Positions 37,544-46,147 are shown, counted from the stretch's first letter. The stretch: DNA of 64,000 nt from Streptomyces sp. NBC_01306 (GCF_026340465.1 NZ_JAPEPC010000001.1:558001-622000); one strand, 5' to 3'. Numbers and translations are program-made. The notes: a model not told the origin generated them from the sequence alone.

Positions 37544-37772
37544 GAAGGTGTCCGGGCGGCCGGCGTACAGCGACCTTCGTATGCCGGCTGTCCCCGTGAA
37601 CCACGTGTTCACGCGCCCGGACGCCTGCGTCACAGGCACCTTCAGCGCCCCACCAGAGCGCCGCCGCTCCACTCACGCCGAACCGACGGCACACCTCCAC
37701 AGCAGCAGCCCCGCCTCCCGCGGGGCTCACCCCCGACCAACTCCCCCAACACGCTTCGCCGGAGGCAGCACC
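37544..37772 (+). other. Long ccr leader with hairpin
   Basis: If the promoter above is right, about 220 nt of leader precede ccr. It holds a perfect 8-bp hairpin AGCCCCGC (37707-37714) / GCGGGGCT (37720-37727), 45 nt before the start codon. I see no B12-riboswitch features and no convincing small gene. Confidence 0.5.
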
Positions 37773-39167
37773 GTGAAGGAAATCCTGGACGCGATCCAGT
37801 CGCGGACCGACACAGCAAGCGGATCCAGCGCTGCCACGGCGGCCGACTTCGCCGCCCTGGCACTCCCCGATTCGTACCGCGCGGTGACCGTGCACAAGGA
37901 CGAGGCGGAGATGTTCGCCGGCCTCGAAAGCCGCGACAAGGACCCGCGCAAGTCCCTCCATGTCGAGGACGTGCCGGTGCCCGAACTCGGCCCTGGCGAG
38001 GCCTTGGTGGCCGTCATGGCCAGCTCGGTGAATTACAACTCCGTCTGGACCTCGATCTTCGAGCCCGTCTCGACGTTCTCCTTCCTGGAGCGGTACGGCA
38101 GGCTCAGCGAGCTCACCAAGCGCCACGACCTGCCGTACCACGTCATCGGCTCCGACCTCGCGGGCGTCGTGCTGCGGACCGGACCCGGGGTCAACGCCTG
38201 GCAGCCGGGCGACGAAGTCGTCGCGCACTGCCTGTCGGTGGAGCTGGAGAGCTCCGACGGCCACAACGACACGATGCTCGACCCCGAGCAGCGCATCTGG
38301 GGCTTCGAGACCAACTTCGGCGGCCTGGCGGAGATCGCCCTCGTCAAGTCCAACCAGCTGATGCCCAAGCCCGGCCACCTCAGCTGGGAGGAGGCCGCGG
38401 CCCCCGGCCTGGTCAACTCCACCGCGTACCGCCAGCTGGTCTCCCGCAACGGCGCCGGGATGAAGCAGGGCGACAACGTGCTGATCTGGGGTGCCAGCGG
38501 CGGACTCGGCAGCTATGCCACCCAGTTCGCGCTGGCCGGCGGCGCCAACCCGGTCTGTGTCGTCTCCAGTGACCAGAAGGCGGACATCTGCCGCCGGATG
38601 GGCGCCGAGGCGATCATCGACCGCAACGCGGAGGACTACAAGTTCTGGAAGGACGAGCACCACCAGGACCCGCGCGAGTGGAAGCGGTTCGGCAAGCGCA
38701 TCCGCGAACTGACCGGCGGCGAGGACGTGGACATCGTCTTCGAGCACCCGGGCCGCGAGACGTTCGGTGCGTCGGTGTACGTCACGCGCAAGGGCGGCAC
38801 GATCGTCACCTGTGCCTCGACCTCGGGGTACACCCACGAGTACGACAACCGCTATCTGTGGATGTCACTGAAGCGGATCATCGGCTCCCACTTCGCCAAC
38901 TACCGCGAGGCCTGGGAGGCCAACCGGCTGATCGCCAAGGGCAAGATCCACCCCACCCTGTCGAAGGTGTACTCGCTCGACGACACCGGCCAGGCCGCGT
39001 ACGACGTGCACCGCAACCTGCACCAGGGCAAGGTCGGCGTCCTGGCGCTGGCGCCCACCGAGGGGCTCGGGGTGCGCGACCCGGAGCTGCGTGCGCAGCA
39101 CGTCGACGCCATCAACCTGTTCCGCAGCACCCCCGCGGAGCAGACCGCCGCCGGCCGGAACGTCTGA
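37773..39167 (+). CDS. ccr: Crotonyl-CoA carboxylase/reductase
   Basis: 464-residue medium-chain dehydrogenase-family enzyme that reductively carboxylates crotonyl-CoA with NADPH and CO2 to ethylmalonyl-CoA (or reduces it to butyryl-CoA). CCR hallmarks: SSVNYNSVWTSIFEP (residues about 85-100), IWGFETNFGGLAEIALV, the NADPH loop IWGASGGLGSYATQFAL and GSHFANYREAWEAN, regions that hold the CO2-binding Asn, Phe-Glu and His known from Kitasatospora CCR. GTG 37773 follows GGAGG. First gene of the ethylmalonyl-CoA operon; supplies C4 and extender units for polyketides. Confidence 0.95.
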   Translation: MKEILDAIQSRTDTASGSSAATAADFAALALPDSYRAVTVHKDEAEMFAGLESRDKDPRKSLHVEDVPVPELGPGEALVAVMASSVNYNSVWTSIFEPVSTFSFLERYGRLSELTKRHDLPYHVIGSDLAGVVLRTGPGVNAWQPGDEVVAHCLSVELESSDGHNDTMLDPEQRIWGFETNFGGLAEIALVKSNQLMPKPGHLSWEEAAAPGLVNSTAYRQLVSRNGAGMKQGDNVLIWGASGGLGSYATQFALAGGANPVCVVSSDQKADICRRMGAEAIIDRNAEDYKFWKDEHHQDPREWKRFGKRIRELTGGEDVDIVFEHPGRETFGASVYVTRKGGTIVTCASTSGYTHEYDNRYLWMSLKRIIGSHFANYREAWEANRLIAKGKIHPTLSKVYSLDDTGQAAYDVHRNLHQGKVGVLALAPTEGLGVRDPELRAQHVDAINLFRSTPAEQTAAGRNV

Positions 39168-39176
39168 GGTCTCCAG

Positions 39177-41189
39177 ATGACTGAGCGCCAGAAGGACCGC
39201 CCCTGGCTCATGCGGACGTACGCGGGCCACTCGACGGCCGAAGCGTCCAACGAGCTCTACCGGCGCAACCTGGCCAAGGGCCAGACAGGTCTGTCCGTCG
39301 CCTTCGACCTGCCCACGCAGACCGGCTACGACCCGGACCACATCCTGGCCCGGGGCGAGGTCGGCCGGGTCGGGGTGCCGGTCTCCCACCTCGGTGACAT
39401 GCGGCGGCTGTTCCAGGACATCCCGCTGGAGCAGATGAACACGTCCATGACCATCAACGCCACGGCCATGTGGCTGCTCGCGCTCTACCAGGTGGTCGCG
39501 GAGGAGCAGGGCGCGGACGCCGACCGGCTCCAGGGGACGACGCAGAACGACATCGTCAAGGAGTATCTGTCGCGCGGGACGCATGTGTTCCCGCCCGGAC
39601 CGAGCCTGCGGCTCACCACCGACATGATCACGCACACGGTCGCCCACATCCCCAAGTGGAACCCGATCAACATCTGCAGCTACCACCTGCAGGAGGCGGG
39701 CGCCACCCCCGTCCAGGAGATCGCGTACGCCATGTCCACCGCGATCGCGGTCCTGGACGCCGTACGCGACTCGGGGCAGGTGCCGCCCGAGCGGTTCGAC
39801 GCGGTCGTCGCACGGATCTCGTTCTTCGTGAACGCGGGGGTCCGCTTCATCGAGGAGATGTGCAAGATGCGCGCCTTCGGCCGCATCTGGGACCGGCTGA
39901 CGCAGGAGAGGTACGGGATCACGGACCCCAGGAAGCGCCGCTTCCGCTACGGCGTCCAGGTCAACTCGCTCGGGCTCACCGAGGCGCAGCCGGAGAACAA
40001 CGTCCAGCGCATCGTCCTGGAGATGCTGGCGGTCACCCTGTCCAAGGACGCGCGGGCCCGCGCCGTGCAGCTGCCCGCCTGGAACGAGGCTCTGGGGCTG
40101 CCCAGGCCCTGGGACCAGCAGTGGTCGCTGCGGATCCAGCAGGTGCTCGCTCAGGAGAGCGATCTGCTGGAGTACGAGGACATCTTCGACGGCTCCCATG
40201 TCATCGAGGCCAAGGTCGATGAGCTCGTCCAGGAGTCGCTCGCCGAGATCGACCGCATCCAGCAGATGGGCGGCGCGATGGCGGCCGTCGAGTCCGGCTA
40301 CCTCAAGTCGGAGCTGGTCTCCTCGCACGCCGGGCGGCGGGCCAGGATCGAGGGCGGCGAGGAGAAGATCGTCGGCGTCAACTGCTACGAGTCGACCGAG
40401 CCCAACCCGCTCACCGCCGACCTGGACACGGCGATCATGACGGTCGACCCGGAGAACGAGGCGAAGGTCGTGGCCGCCTTGCACACCTGGCGCGACAACC
40501 GCGACGAGAACGCGGCCCAGGAGTCGCTCGCAGCACTCAAGGCGACCGCGGCCGGTGACGGCAACCTCTTCGAGGCGACGGTGACGTGCGCCCGCGCGGG
40601 CGTCACCACGGGCGAGTGGTCCTGGGCGCTGCGCGATGTGTTCGGCGAGTTCCGGGCACCGACCGGGGTGGGCGGCGCACCGGTCGCGGTGACCGCGGAA
40701 GAGGGCACCCCGCTCGCCGCCGTACGCGCCGCCGTGACCCGTACGGCCCAGGACCTCGGCAGCGGACGGCTGCGCCTGCTGGTCGGCAAACCGGGCCTCG
40801 ACGGACACTCGAACGGCGCCGAGCAGATCGCCGTGCGGGCCCGCGACGCCGGGTTCGAGGTGGTCTACCAGGGGATCAGACTGACCCCCGAGCAGATCGT
40901 CACGGCGGCCCTGGCCGAGGACGTGCACTGCGTGGGCCTGTCGATCCTGTCGGGCTCGCACGCCGAACTGGTCCCCGATGTGCTCGAACGGCTGCGCGAG
41001 GCAGGCGCGTCCGACATCCCCGTGATCGTCGGCGGGATCATCCCCAACGCCGACGGCACAGCCCTCAAGGAGGCCGGCGTCGCCGCCGTCTTCACCCCGA
41101 AGGACTTCGGGATCACCGAGATCATCGGACGTATCGTCGAAGTGATCCGGAAAGCGAACAAGCTCGACCCTCTGGAGGTCCCCGCATGA
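39177..41189 (+). CDS. meaA: Ethylmalonyl-CoA mutase (MeaA, B12-dependent)
   Basis: 670-residue acyl-CoA mutase with catalytic and cobalamin domains in one chain. N-terminal TIM barrel (about 1-500; AFDLPTQTGYDPDH, MTINATAMWLLALY, QNDIVKEYLSRG), then a C-terminal B12-binding domain with DGHSNGAEQIA (the DxHxxG cobalamin-ligand motif) and LSILSGSHAEL. It converts ethylmalonyl-CoA to methylsuccinyl-CoA. Nine bases after ccr, with GAGG ahead of the ATG, and its stop overlaps the lyase start (ATGA). Length like other Ecm proteins. Confidence 0.94.
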   Translation: MTERQKDRPWLMRTYAGHSTAEASNELYRRNLAKGQTGLSVAFDLPTQTGYDPDHILARGEVGRVGVPVSHLGDMRRLFQDIPLEQMNTSMTINATAMWLLALYQVVAEEQGADADRLQGTTQNDIVKEYLSRGTHVFPPGPSLRLTTDMITHTVAHIPKWNPINICSYHLQEAGATPVQEIAYAMSTAIAVLDAVRDSGQVPPERFDAVVARISFFVNAGVRFIEEMCKMRAFGRIWDRLTQERYGITDPRKRRFRYGVQVNSLGLTEAQPENNVQRIVLEMLAVTLSKDARARAVQLPAWNEALGLPRPWDQQWSLRIQQVLAQESDLLEYEDIFDGSHVIEAKVDELVQESLAEIDRIQQMGGAMAAVESGYLKSELVSSHAGRRARIEGGEEKIVGVNCYESTEPNPLTADLDTAIMTVDPENEAKVVAALHTWRDNRDENAAQESLAALKATAAGDGNLFEATVTCARAGVTTGEWSWALRDVFGEFRAPTGVGGAPVAVTAEEGTPLAAVRAAVTRTAQDLGSGRLRLLVGKPGLDGHSNGAEQIAVRARDAGFEVVYQGIRLTPEQIVTAALAEDVHCVGLSILSGSHAELVPDVLERLREAGASDIPVIVGGIIPNADGTALKEAGVAAVFTPKDFGITEIIGRIVEVIRKANKLDPLEVPA

Positions 41190-42160
41190 CCGAGTCAAGC
41201 AGCCCTGTGAACCGTCTGCGTCCGAGGCGTTCGTGTCTCGCCGTGCCCGGATCGAACCCGCGCTTCCTGGAGAAGGCCCAGGGCCTCCCCGCCGACCAGG
41301 TCTTCCTCGACCTGGAGGACGCCTGCGCACCGCTCGCCAAGGAAGGCGCCCGGCACACCATCGTCGAGGCACTGAACAAGGGCGACTGGACCGGCAAGAC
41401 CCGCGTGGTGCGCGTCAACGACTGGACCACCCACTGGACCTACCGCGACGTCATCACCGTCGTCGAGGGCGCGGGCCACAACCTCGACTGCATCATGCTC
41501 CCCAAGGTGCAGGACGCCCAGCAGATCGTCGCCCTCGACCTGCTCCTCACCCAGATCGAGAAGACCATCGGCCTCGAAGTCGGCAAGATCGGCATCGAAG
41601 CACAGATCGAGAACGCCAAGGGCCTCGTCAACGTCAACGAGATCGCCGCTGCCTCGCCCCGTAACGAGGCCATCATCTTCGGCCCCGCCGACTTCATGGC
41701 ATCCATCAACATGAAGACCCTCGTCGTCGGCGAGCAGCCCCCCGGCTACGGCGCCGACGCCTACCACTACATCCTGATGAAGATCCTGATGGCCGCCCGC
41801 ACCTACGACCTCCAGGCGATCGACGGCCCCTACCTCCAGATCCGCAACGTCGACGGCTACCGCGACGTCGCCAAGCGCGCCGCCGCCCTCGGCTTCGACG
41901 GCAAGTGGGTCCTGCACCCGGGCCAGGTCGAGGCGTCCAACGAGATCTTCTCGCCGTCCCAGGAGGACTACGACCACGCCGAGATGATCCTCGACGCCTA
42001 TGAATGGTGCACGTCCGAGGCCGGCGGGAAGAAGGGCTCCGCGATGCTCGGCGACGAGATGATCGACGAGGCCAGCCGCAAGATGGCCCTGGTCATCTCC
42101 GGAAAGGGCCGCGCCGCCGGGATGCGGCGCACCACCGCCTTCGAAGCCCCGGAGGCCTGA
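41186..42160 (+). CDS. HpcH/HpaI-type malyl-CoA/beta-methylmalyl-CoA lyase
   Basis: 324-residue citrate lyase beta/CitE-like enzyme: SCLAVPGSNPRFLEKA, VFLDLEDACAPLAKEGAR (substrate/Mg region), IEAQIENAKGLVNV with the metal-binding Glu, GPADFMASI with the Asp, and WVLHPGQVEASNE. In this context it cleaves beta-methylmalyl-CoA to glyoxylate and propionyl-CoA. ATG 41186 overlaps the meaA stop; GGAGG at good spacing. Length agrees with Mcl1-type lyases of the ethylmalonyl-CoA pathway. Confidence 0.92.
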   Translation: MTESSSPVNRLRPRRSCLAVPGSNPRFLEKAQGLPADQVFLDLEDACAPLAKEGARHTIVEALNKGDWTGKTRVVRVNDWTTHWTYRDVITVVEGAGHNLDCIMLPKVQDAQQIVALDLLLTQIEKTIGLEVGKIGIEAQIENAKGLVNVNEIAAASPRNEAIIFGPADFMASINMKTLVVGEQPPGYGADAYHYILMKILMAARTYDLQAIDGPYLQIRNVDGYRDVAKRAAALGFDGKWVLHPGQVEASNEIFSPSQEDYDHAEMILDAYEWCTSEAGGKKGSAMLGDEMIDEASRKMALVISGKGRAAGMRRTTAFEAPEA

Positions 42161-42163
42161 ACC

Positions 42164-42667
42164 ATGCAGTTCGGACGCACCTACGAGGAGTTCGAGGTCG
42201 GCGCCGTCTACAAGCACTGGCCCGGCAAGACCGTCACCGAGTACGACGACCACCTCTTCTGCCTGCTCACCATGAACCACCACCCGCTGCACATGGACAG
42301 CAACTACGCGGAGAAGACCACCGACTTCGGCAAGAACGTCGTCGTCGGGAACTACATCTACTCCCTGCTCCTGGGCATGTCGGTCCCCGACGTCTCCGGC
42401 AAGGCCATCGCCAACCTGGAAGTCGAGTCGCTCAAGCACATCGCACCGACCTTCCACGGCGACACCCTCTACGGCGAGACCACCGTCCTGGACAAGACCC
42501 CCTCCAAATCCAAGACCGACCGCGGAATCGTGTACGTCGAGACCAAGGGCTACAACCAGGACGGCACCGTCGTCTGCGTCTTCCGCCGCAAGGTCATGGT
42601 CCCCACCGCCACCTACATCAAGGAACGCGGCGGAGAACAGCCCGGCCGCCCCACGCCTTCCCAGTAG
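42164..42667 (+). CDS. MaoC-like dehydratase (mesaconyl-CoA hydratase candidate)
   Basis: 167-residue single hot-dog-fold hydratase. FEVGAVYKHWPGKTVTEYDDHLF and LTMNHHPLHMDSNYAE contain the MaoC Asp/His active-site pair. Four bases after the lyase gene. It would hydrate mesaconyl-CoA to beta-methylmalyl-CoA. The proteobacterial Mch is about twice as long (two hot-dog domains, from memory), so this one probably acts as a dimer; the functional assignment rests on context. Confidence 0.88.
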   Translation: MQFGRTYEEFEVGAVYKHWPGKTVTEYDDHLFCLLTMNHHPLHMDSNYAEKTTDFGKNVVVGNYIYSLLLGMSVPDVSGKAIANLEVESLKHIAPTFHGDTLYGETTVLDKTPSKSKTDRGIVYVETKGYNQDGTVVCVFRRKVMVPTATYIKERGGEQPGRPTPSQ

Positions 42668-42709
42668 GCGAATTCCCACCAACTGCGTGACGTCACAGGA
42701 GAAGCAGTC

Positions 42710-43915
42710 ATGAGCCGACTCGCCCAGACACCGGGTCTCACCGATGTGCAGCAGGAAATCCTGGCCACCGTCAGGGACTTCGTCGACAAGGAGATCCTGC
42801 CGGTCGCGACCGAACTCGAACACCGCGACGAGTACCCGTCCCAGATCGTCGAGGGCCTCAAGGAACTCGGCCTGTTCGGGCTGATGATCCCCGAGGAGTA
42901 CGGGGGCCTGGGCGAGTCGCTGCTCACCTACGCGCTGTGTGTCGAAGAAATAGCGCGTGGCTGGATGAGCGTGTCGGGCATCATCAACACGCACTTCATC
43001 GTGGCGTACATGCTCAAGCAGCACGGCACCCAGGAGCAGAAGGACACCTTCCTGCCGCGGATGGCCGCGGGCGAGGTCCGCGGCGCGTTCTCGATGTCCG
43101 AGCCGGCGCTGGGCTCGGATGTGTCGGCGATCACCTCGAAGGGGATCAGGGACGGCGACGACTACGTCCTGGACGGCCAGAAGATGTGGCTGACCAACGG
43201 CGGCACGTCCTCACTCGTCGCGGTCCTGTGCCGCAGTGACGAGGGTCACCCCGAGGGGACCGCCCGGCACAAGTCGATGACGACCTTCCTGGTCGAGAAG
43301 GAGCCGGGCTTCGGTGAGGTCCGGCCGGGTCTGACCATCCCCGGCAAGATCGACAAGATGGGCTACAAGGGGGTCGACACCACCGAGTTGATCATGGACG
43401 GCCTGCGAATTCCGGCCAATCGCGTACTTGGTGGCGTTACGGGCCGAGGGTTTTACCAAATGATGGACGGAGTGGAAGTCGGGCGGGTGAATGTCGCAGC
43501 GCGTGGCTGTGGAGTGGCACAGCGCGCCTTCGAGCTGGGCATCAGCTACGCACAGCAACGTCACACTTTTGGCAAACAGATCGCCCAGCATCAGGCAATT
43601 CAGTTCAAGCTGGCCGAAATGGCTACCAAGGTAGAAGCCGCCCATGCGATGATGGTCAATGCGGCACGCAAAAAGGACTCCGGGGAACGAAACGACCTTG
43701 AAGCGGGGATGGCCAAGTATCTGGCCTCCGAGTACTGCAAGGAGGTTGTGGAGGACGCCTTCCGCATCCATGGTGGATACGGGTTCTCCAAGGAGTATGA
43801 AATCGAGCGGCTCTACCGCGAGGCCCCGATGCTGCTGATCGGCGAAGGTACCGCCGAGATCCAGAAAATGATCATCGGTCGGCGCCTCCTCGAAGAGTAC
43901 CGATTCCAGGGCTGA
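42710..43915 (+). CDS. Acyl-CoA dehydrogenase (methylsuccinyl-CoA dehydrogenase candidate)
   Basis: 401-residue FAD-dependent acyl-CoA dehydrogenase: IPEEYGGLGESLLTY, FSMSEPALGSDVSAI, the long C-terminal helices and a RIHGGYGFSKEYEIERLYREAP end. Context suggests it oxidises methylsuccinyl-CoA to mesaconyl-CoA; the length is that of an ordinary acyl-CoA dehydrogenase, shorter than the about 550-residue proteobacterial Mcd. ATG 42710 follows CAGGAG. From about 43410 on, the codons change: many end in A or T (CGA ATT, GTA CTT GGT, TTT TAC CAA), unlike the first 700 bases. Confidence 0.9.
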   Translation: MSRLAQTPGLTDVQQEILATVRDFVDKEILPVATELEHRDEYPSQIVEGLKELGLFGLMIPEEYGGLGESLLTYALCVEEIARGWMSVSGIINTHFIVAYMLKQHGTQEQKDTFLPRMAAGEVRGAFSMSEPALGSDVSAITSKGIRDGDDYVLDGQKMWLTNGGTSSLVAVLCRSDEGHPEGTARHKSMTTFLVEKEPGFGEVRPGLTIPGKIDKMGYKGVDTTELIMDGLRIPANRVLGGVTGRGFYQMMDGVEVGRVNVAARGCGVAQRAFELGISYAQQRHTFGKQIAQHQAIQFKLAEMATKVEAAHAMMVNAARKKDSGERNDLEAGMAKYLASEYCKEVVEDAFRIHGGYGFSKEYEIERLYREAPMLLIGEGTAEIQKMIIGRRLLEEYRFQG

Positions 43916-43995
43916 TTGTCCCTTTCGTGGCGATATATCAGCGAAGAAGATCACAGCCAGTCATCATCTTCCGGCCGCCGACTCGGCTTCCTGGC

Positions 43996-44026
43996 TTGCC
44001 CAGTTGTGGTCCACAACCGATAGCAT
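43996..44026 (+). promoter_or_regulatory. psd-pssA promoter candidate with palindrome
   Basis: TTGCCC (43996-44001), 19-bp spacer, TAGCAT (44021-44026), 58 bp before psd. The spacer holds the perfect palindrome GTTGTGG-T-CCACAAC (44003-44017), likely a regulator site. The long spacer makes the -35 assignment uncertain. The 169-bp gap after the acyl-CoA dehydrogenase has unusually low GC for this window. Confidence 0.4.
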
Positions 44027-44084
44027 CGCCCGAAAGCCGCCGTCCCCCGTTCCCGCGCGGCATCATCCGCTACGAAGGTCATTC

Positions 44085-44732
44085 ATGCCCCACAGCCAAA
44101 CCTCTGCACCACGCGGTCGAGTCCGTCTCGCGCGCGGAGCATCGCCGTGGCTCCTGCCGACTGTCGCAACCGCGGCGCTCAGCCTGGCCCGGGCCCGCCG
44201 GTCCGGCCGCTGGGCTGCTGTCGCCGTGCCCACCACCGCCCTCGCGGCGGGAATGCTGTGGTTCTTCCGCGACCCCGAGCGGGAGATCACACAGGGCCGG
44301 GTCATCTCCCCGGCCGACGGTGTAGTGCAGAGCATCATGCCGTGGAAGGACGGGCGCACCCGCGTCGCGATCTTCATGAGCCCGCTGAACGTCCACGTGA
44401 ACCGCGCACCGCTGGCGGGCACCGTGACGTCCGTCGAGCACATCCCCGGCGGTTTCGTTCCGGCGTTCAACAAGGAGAGCGAGAACAACGAGCGCGTTGT
44501 CTGGCACTTCGACACCGAGCTCGGCGACATCGAGATGGTGCAGATCGCCGGCGCCGTCGCACGACGCATCGTGCCGTACCTTCCCCAGGGTACGAAGGTG
44601 GAGCAGGGCGAGCGGATCGGCCTGATCCGTTTCGGCTCTCGCGTCGACATCTACCTTCCGGAAGGTATCGATGTCGCGGTCGAGGTCGGCCAGCCCACCA
44701 CCGCGGGGGTGACTCGAATTGACCGTGATTGA
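44085..44732 (+). CDS. psd: Phosphatidylserine decarboxylase (short, FGSR type)
   Basis: 215-residue proenzyme. Hydrophobic segment near residues 25-58, then FFRDPEREI, ISPADGVVQSI, MSPLNVHVNRAPLAGTV and the self-cleavage site RFGSRVDIY (Gly184-Ser185), where Ser becomes the pyruvoyl group. It converts phosphatidylserine to phosphatidylethanolamine at the membrane. FGSR rather than LGST marks the short archaeal/actinobacterial type. ATG 44085 follows GAAGG. Its end overlaps pssA by 14 bp. Confidence 0.94.
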   Translation: MPHSQTSAPRGRVRLARGASPWLLPTVATAALSLARARRSGRWAAVAVPTTALAAGMLWFFRDPEREITQGRVISPADGVVQSIMPWKDGRTRVAIFMSPLNVHVNRAPLAGTVTSVEHIPGGFVPAFNKESENNERVVWHFDTELGDIEMVQIAGAVARRIVPYLPQGTKVEQGERIGLIRFGSRVDIYLPEGIDVAVEVGQPTTAGVTRIDRD

Positions 44733-45573
44733 TCCGGAGACGCAGACCGCCTGGGTTCCCGAGGCGGAGGCCGAGGACGACATCGAGGACATGCCGCTGT
44801 CCCTGCGGCTGTCGATAGCGGACACGCTGACTCTCGGTAACGCGACGTGCGGATTCATGGCGGTGTACTTCACCACCACCGGGATCCTCATCCCGCACCT
44901 CCAGGGGAGCCAGGAGAACGGCATGGGGCGGCACTCCGCCGCGACCGCCGTGATCCTGATGCTGCTCGCCGCGATCTTCGACCTCTGCGACGGGCTGGTG
45001 GCGCGGAAGCTGCGCAGCTCGGCGATGGGCGCGGAGCTGGACAACCTCTCCGACCTGATCAGCTTCGGGCTCGCCCCGGCCTACTTCGTGCTCGTGTACG
45101 GGATGGTCGCGGACGACGCGCACCAGCGCGTGGCGGCGGTGGCGGCGATCGTGGTGCTGCTGGCGGTGGTGCTGCGGCTTGCGCGGTTCTCCTGCGTGAC
45201 CATGAAGGACGGCACCTTCCAGGGGATGCCGTCCCCCTTCGGGGCGCTGACGGTGGTCTCCATCGTGCTCCTTGAGCTGCCCTTCGTACCGACGCTGCTC
45301 GCGGTCATCGGGGTCGCCTGGCTGATGGTGAGCCGGGTCGAGTACCCGAAGCCGCGGGGCGTCCTCGCGGTGGCGATGCTCAGCTGGATCGTGGGCGCCA
45401 TGGGTCTGCTCGCCGCCTGGGCGTTCGACGCCCCCGGCGGCCAGCTGCTCCTGCAGACCGGCTGCGTGCTCCAGGTGGTGCTGGGTGCGGTCATTCCGCT
45501 CTTCGCCACCGCACGCCGGGTGAACACCTTCCGCGGCAACCGCCGCGAGGCGCGTACGGCGCAGCTGCCGTAG
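44719..45573 (+). CDS. pssA: CDP-diacylglycerol-serine O-phosphatidyltransferase
   Basis: 284-residue membrane enzyme with about eight hydrophobic helices and the CDP-alcohol phosphotransferase motif: Asp91-Gly92, Ala95-Arg96, Gly104, Asp108, Asp112 (DGLVARKLRSSAMGAELD and following). The Arg-to-Gly spacing is seven residues, where the textbook motif has eight. It makes phosphatidylserine, the substrate of Psd. Start is TTG 44719, preceded by GCGGGGG; the GTG at 44725 is the alternative. The gene ends before a 22-bp perfect hairpin. Confidence 0.92.
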   Translation: MTVIDPETQTAWVPEAEAEDDIEDMPLSLRLSIADTLTLGNATCGFMAVYFTTTGILIPHLQGSQENGMGRHSAATAVILMLLAAIFDLCDGLVARKLRSSAMGAELDNLSDLISFGLAPAYFVLVYGMVADDAHQRVAAVAAIVVLLAVVLRLARFSCVTMKDGTFQGMPSPFGALTVVSIVLLELPFVPTLLAVIGVAWLMVSRVEYPKPRGVLAVAMLSWIVGAMGLLAAWAFDAPGGQLLLQTGCVLQVVLGAVIPLFATARRVNTFRGNRREARTAQLP

Positions 45574-45582
45574 CTCCTGGAC

Positions 45583-45630
45583 AACGCCGGAGGGCCCCGA
45601 GTGCATCAGCACTCGGGGCCCTCCGGCGTT
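45583..45630. terminator. Strong bidirectional terminator hairpin
   Basis: 22-bp perfect stem (45583-45604 with 45609-45630) around the loop ATCA, nine bases after the pssA stop and 34 bp from the convergent MarR stop. It lacks a T-run, so it is a strong symmetrical structure serving both directions. Confidence 0.9.
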
Positions 45631-45664
45631 CCCGGCCCGGACCGCTGAGCGCGGCCCGCCCGGG

Positions 45665-46111
45665 TCACGGAGTCCGGCCGGCCTCGGCACGGGCTGCGAA
45701 GACCCGCTCCAGCAGGTCCGCGAGTGCGGTCCGGTCGGCGTCGGGCAGGGCTGCGAGACCGGCCAGCGTCGTGTGCATCCCCGCTCTGATCGCGTCGACG
45801 GTGCGCTCGCCCTCCGCGGTGAGGAGGACGTTCTTGACGCGCCGGTCGGTGGGGCTGGGTTCCCTGCGTACGAGTGCGCGCTTCTCCAGCCGGTCGATGA
45901 TCCCGGTCATGTTGGAGGCGTCACAGGCCAGTGTGGTCGCCAGGGCGCGCATCGCGGACGGCCCCCGGCGCAGCACACTGAGCGTCTTGCCCTGGCTGGC
46001 GGTGAGGCCCTCGGCGGCGGCCGCGGCCGTGAAGTCGCCGTAGTAGGCGCCGAGCGAGACCGAGAGCAGCTCCATGAGCCGGTCGGTACCGGCTCCGGGG
46101 GTTTCTGGCAT
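45665..46111 (-). CDS. MarR family transcriptional regulator
   Basis: 148 residues with the MarR winged helix: LTASQGKTLSVLRRGPSAMRAL, the recognition region ACDASNMTGIIDRLEKRALVRRE and the wing SPTDRRVKNVLLT. Probably a homodimeric repressor of a detoxification or aromatic-compound gene; its target is not evident. Ribosome site weak. A TTGA-N5-TCAA element 24 bp upstream suggests autoregulation. Convergent with pssA. Confidence 0.9.
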   Translation of the reverse strand: MPETPGAGTDRLMELLSVSLGAYYGDFTAAAAAEGLTASQGKTLSVLRRGPSAMRALATTLACDASNMTGIIDRLEKRALVRREPSPTDRRVKNVLLTAEGERTVDAIRAGMHTTLAGLAALPDADRTALADLLERVFAARAEAGRTP

Positions 46112-46134
46112 GGGGCGATGCTACGCCAGGAAAG

Positions 46135-46147
46135 TTGACCATCTCAA
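46135..46147. promoter_or_regulatory. MarR operator candidate
   Basis: TTGA-CCATC-TCAA, a 4-5-4 perfect inverted repeat, lies 24-36 bp before the MarR start, in the position expected for autorepression. Confidence 0.45.

Noticed and set aside
37384..37772. B12 riboswitch before the ccr-meaA genes
   Set aside because: The mutase needs B12, but no B12-box-like sequence or matching fold was visible in the spacer.
43211..43954. 247-codon open frame antisense to the acyl-CoA dehydrogenase 3' half
   Set aside because: No recognisable domain, codon pattern is that of a shadow frame, and the sense frame encodes conserved acyl-CoA dehydrogenase sequence throughout.
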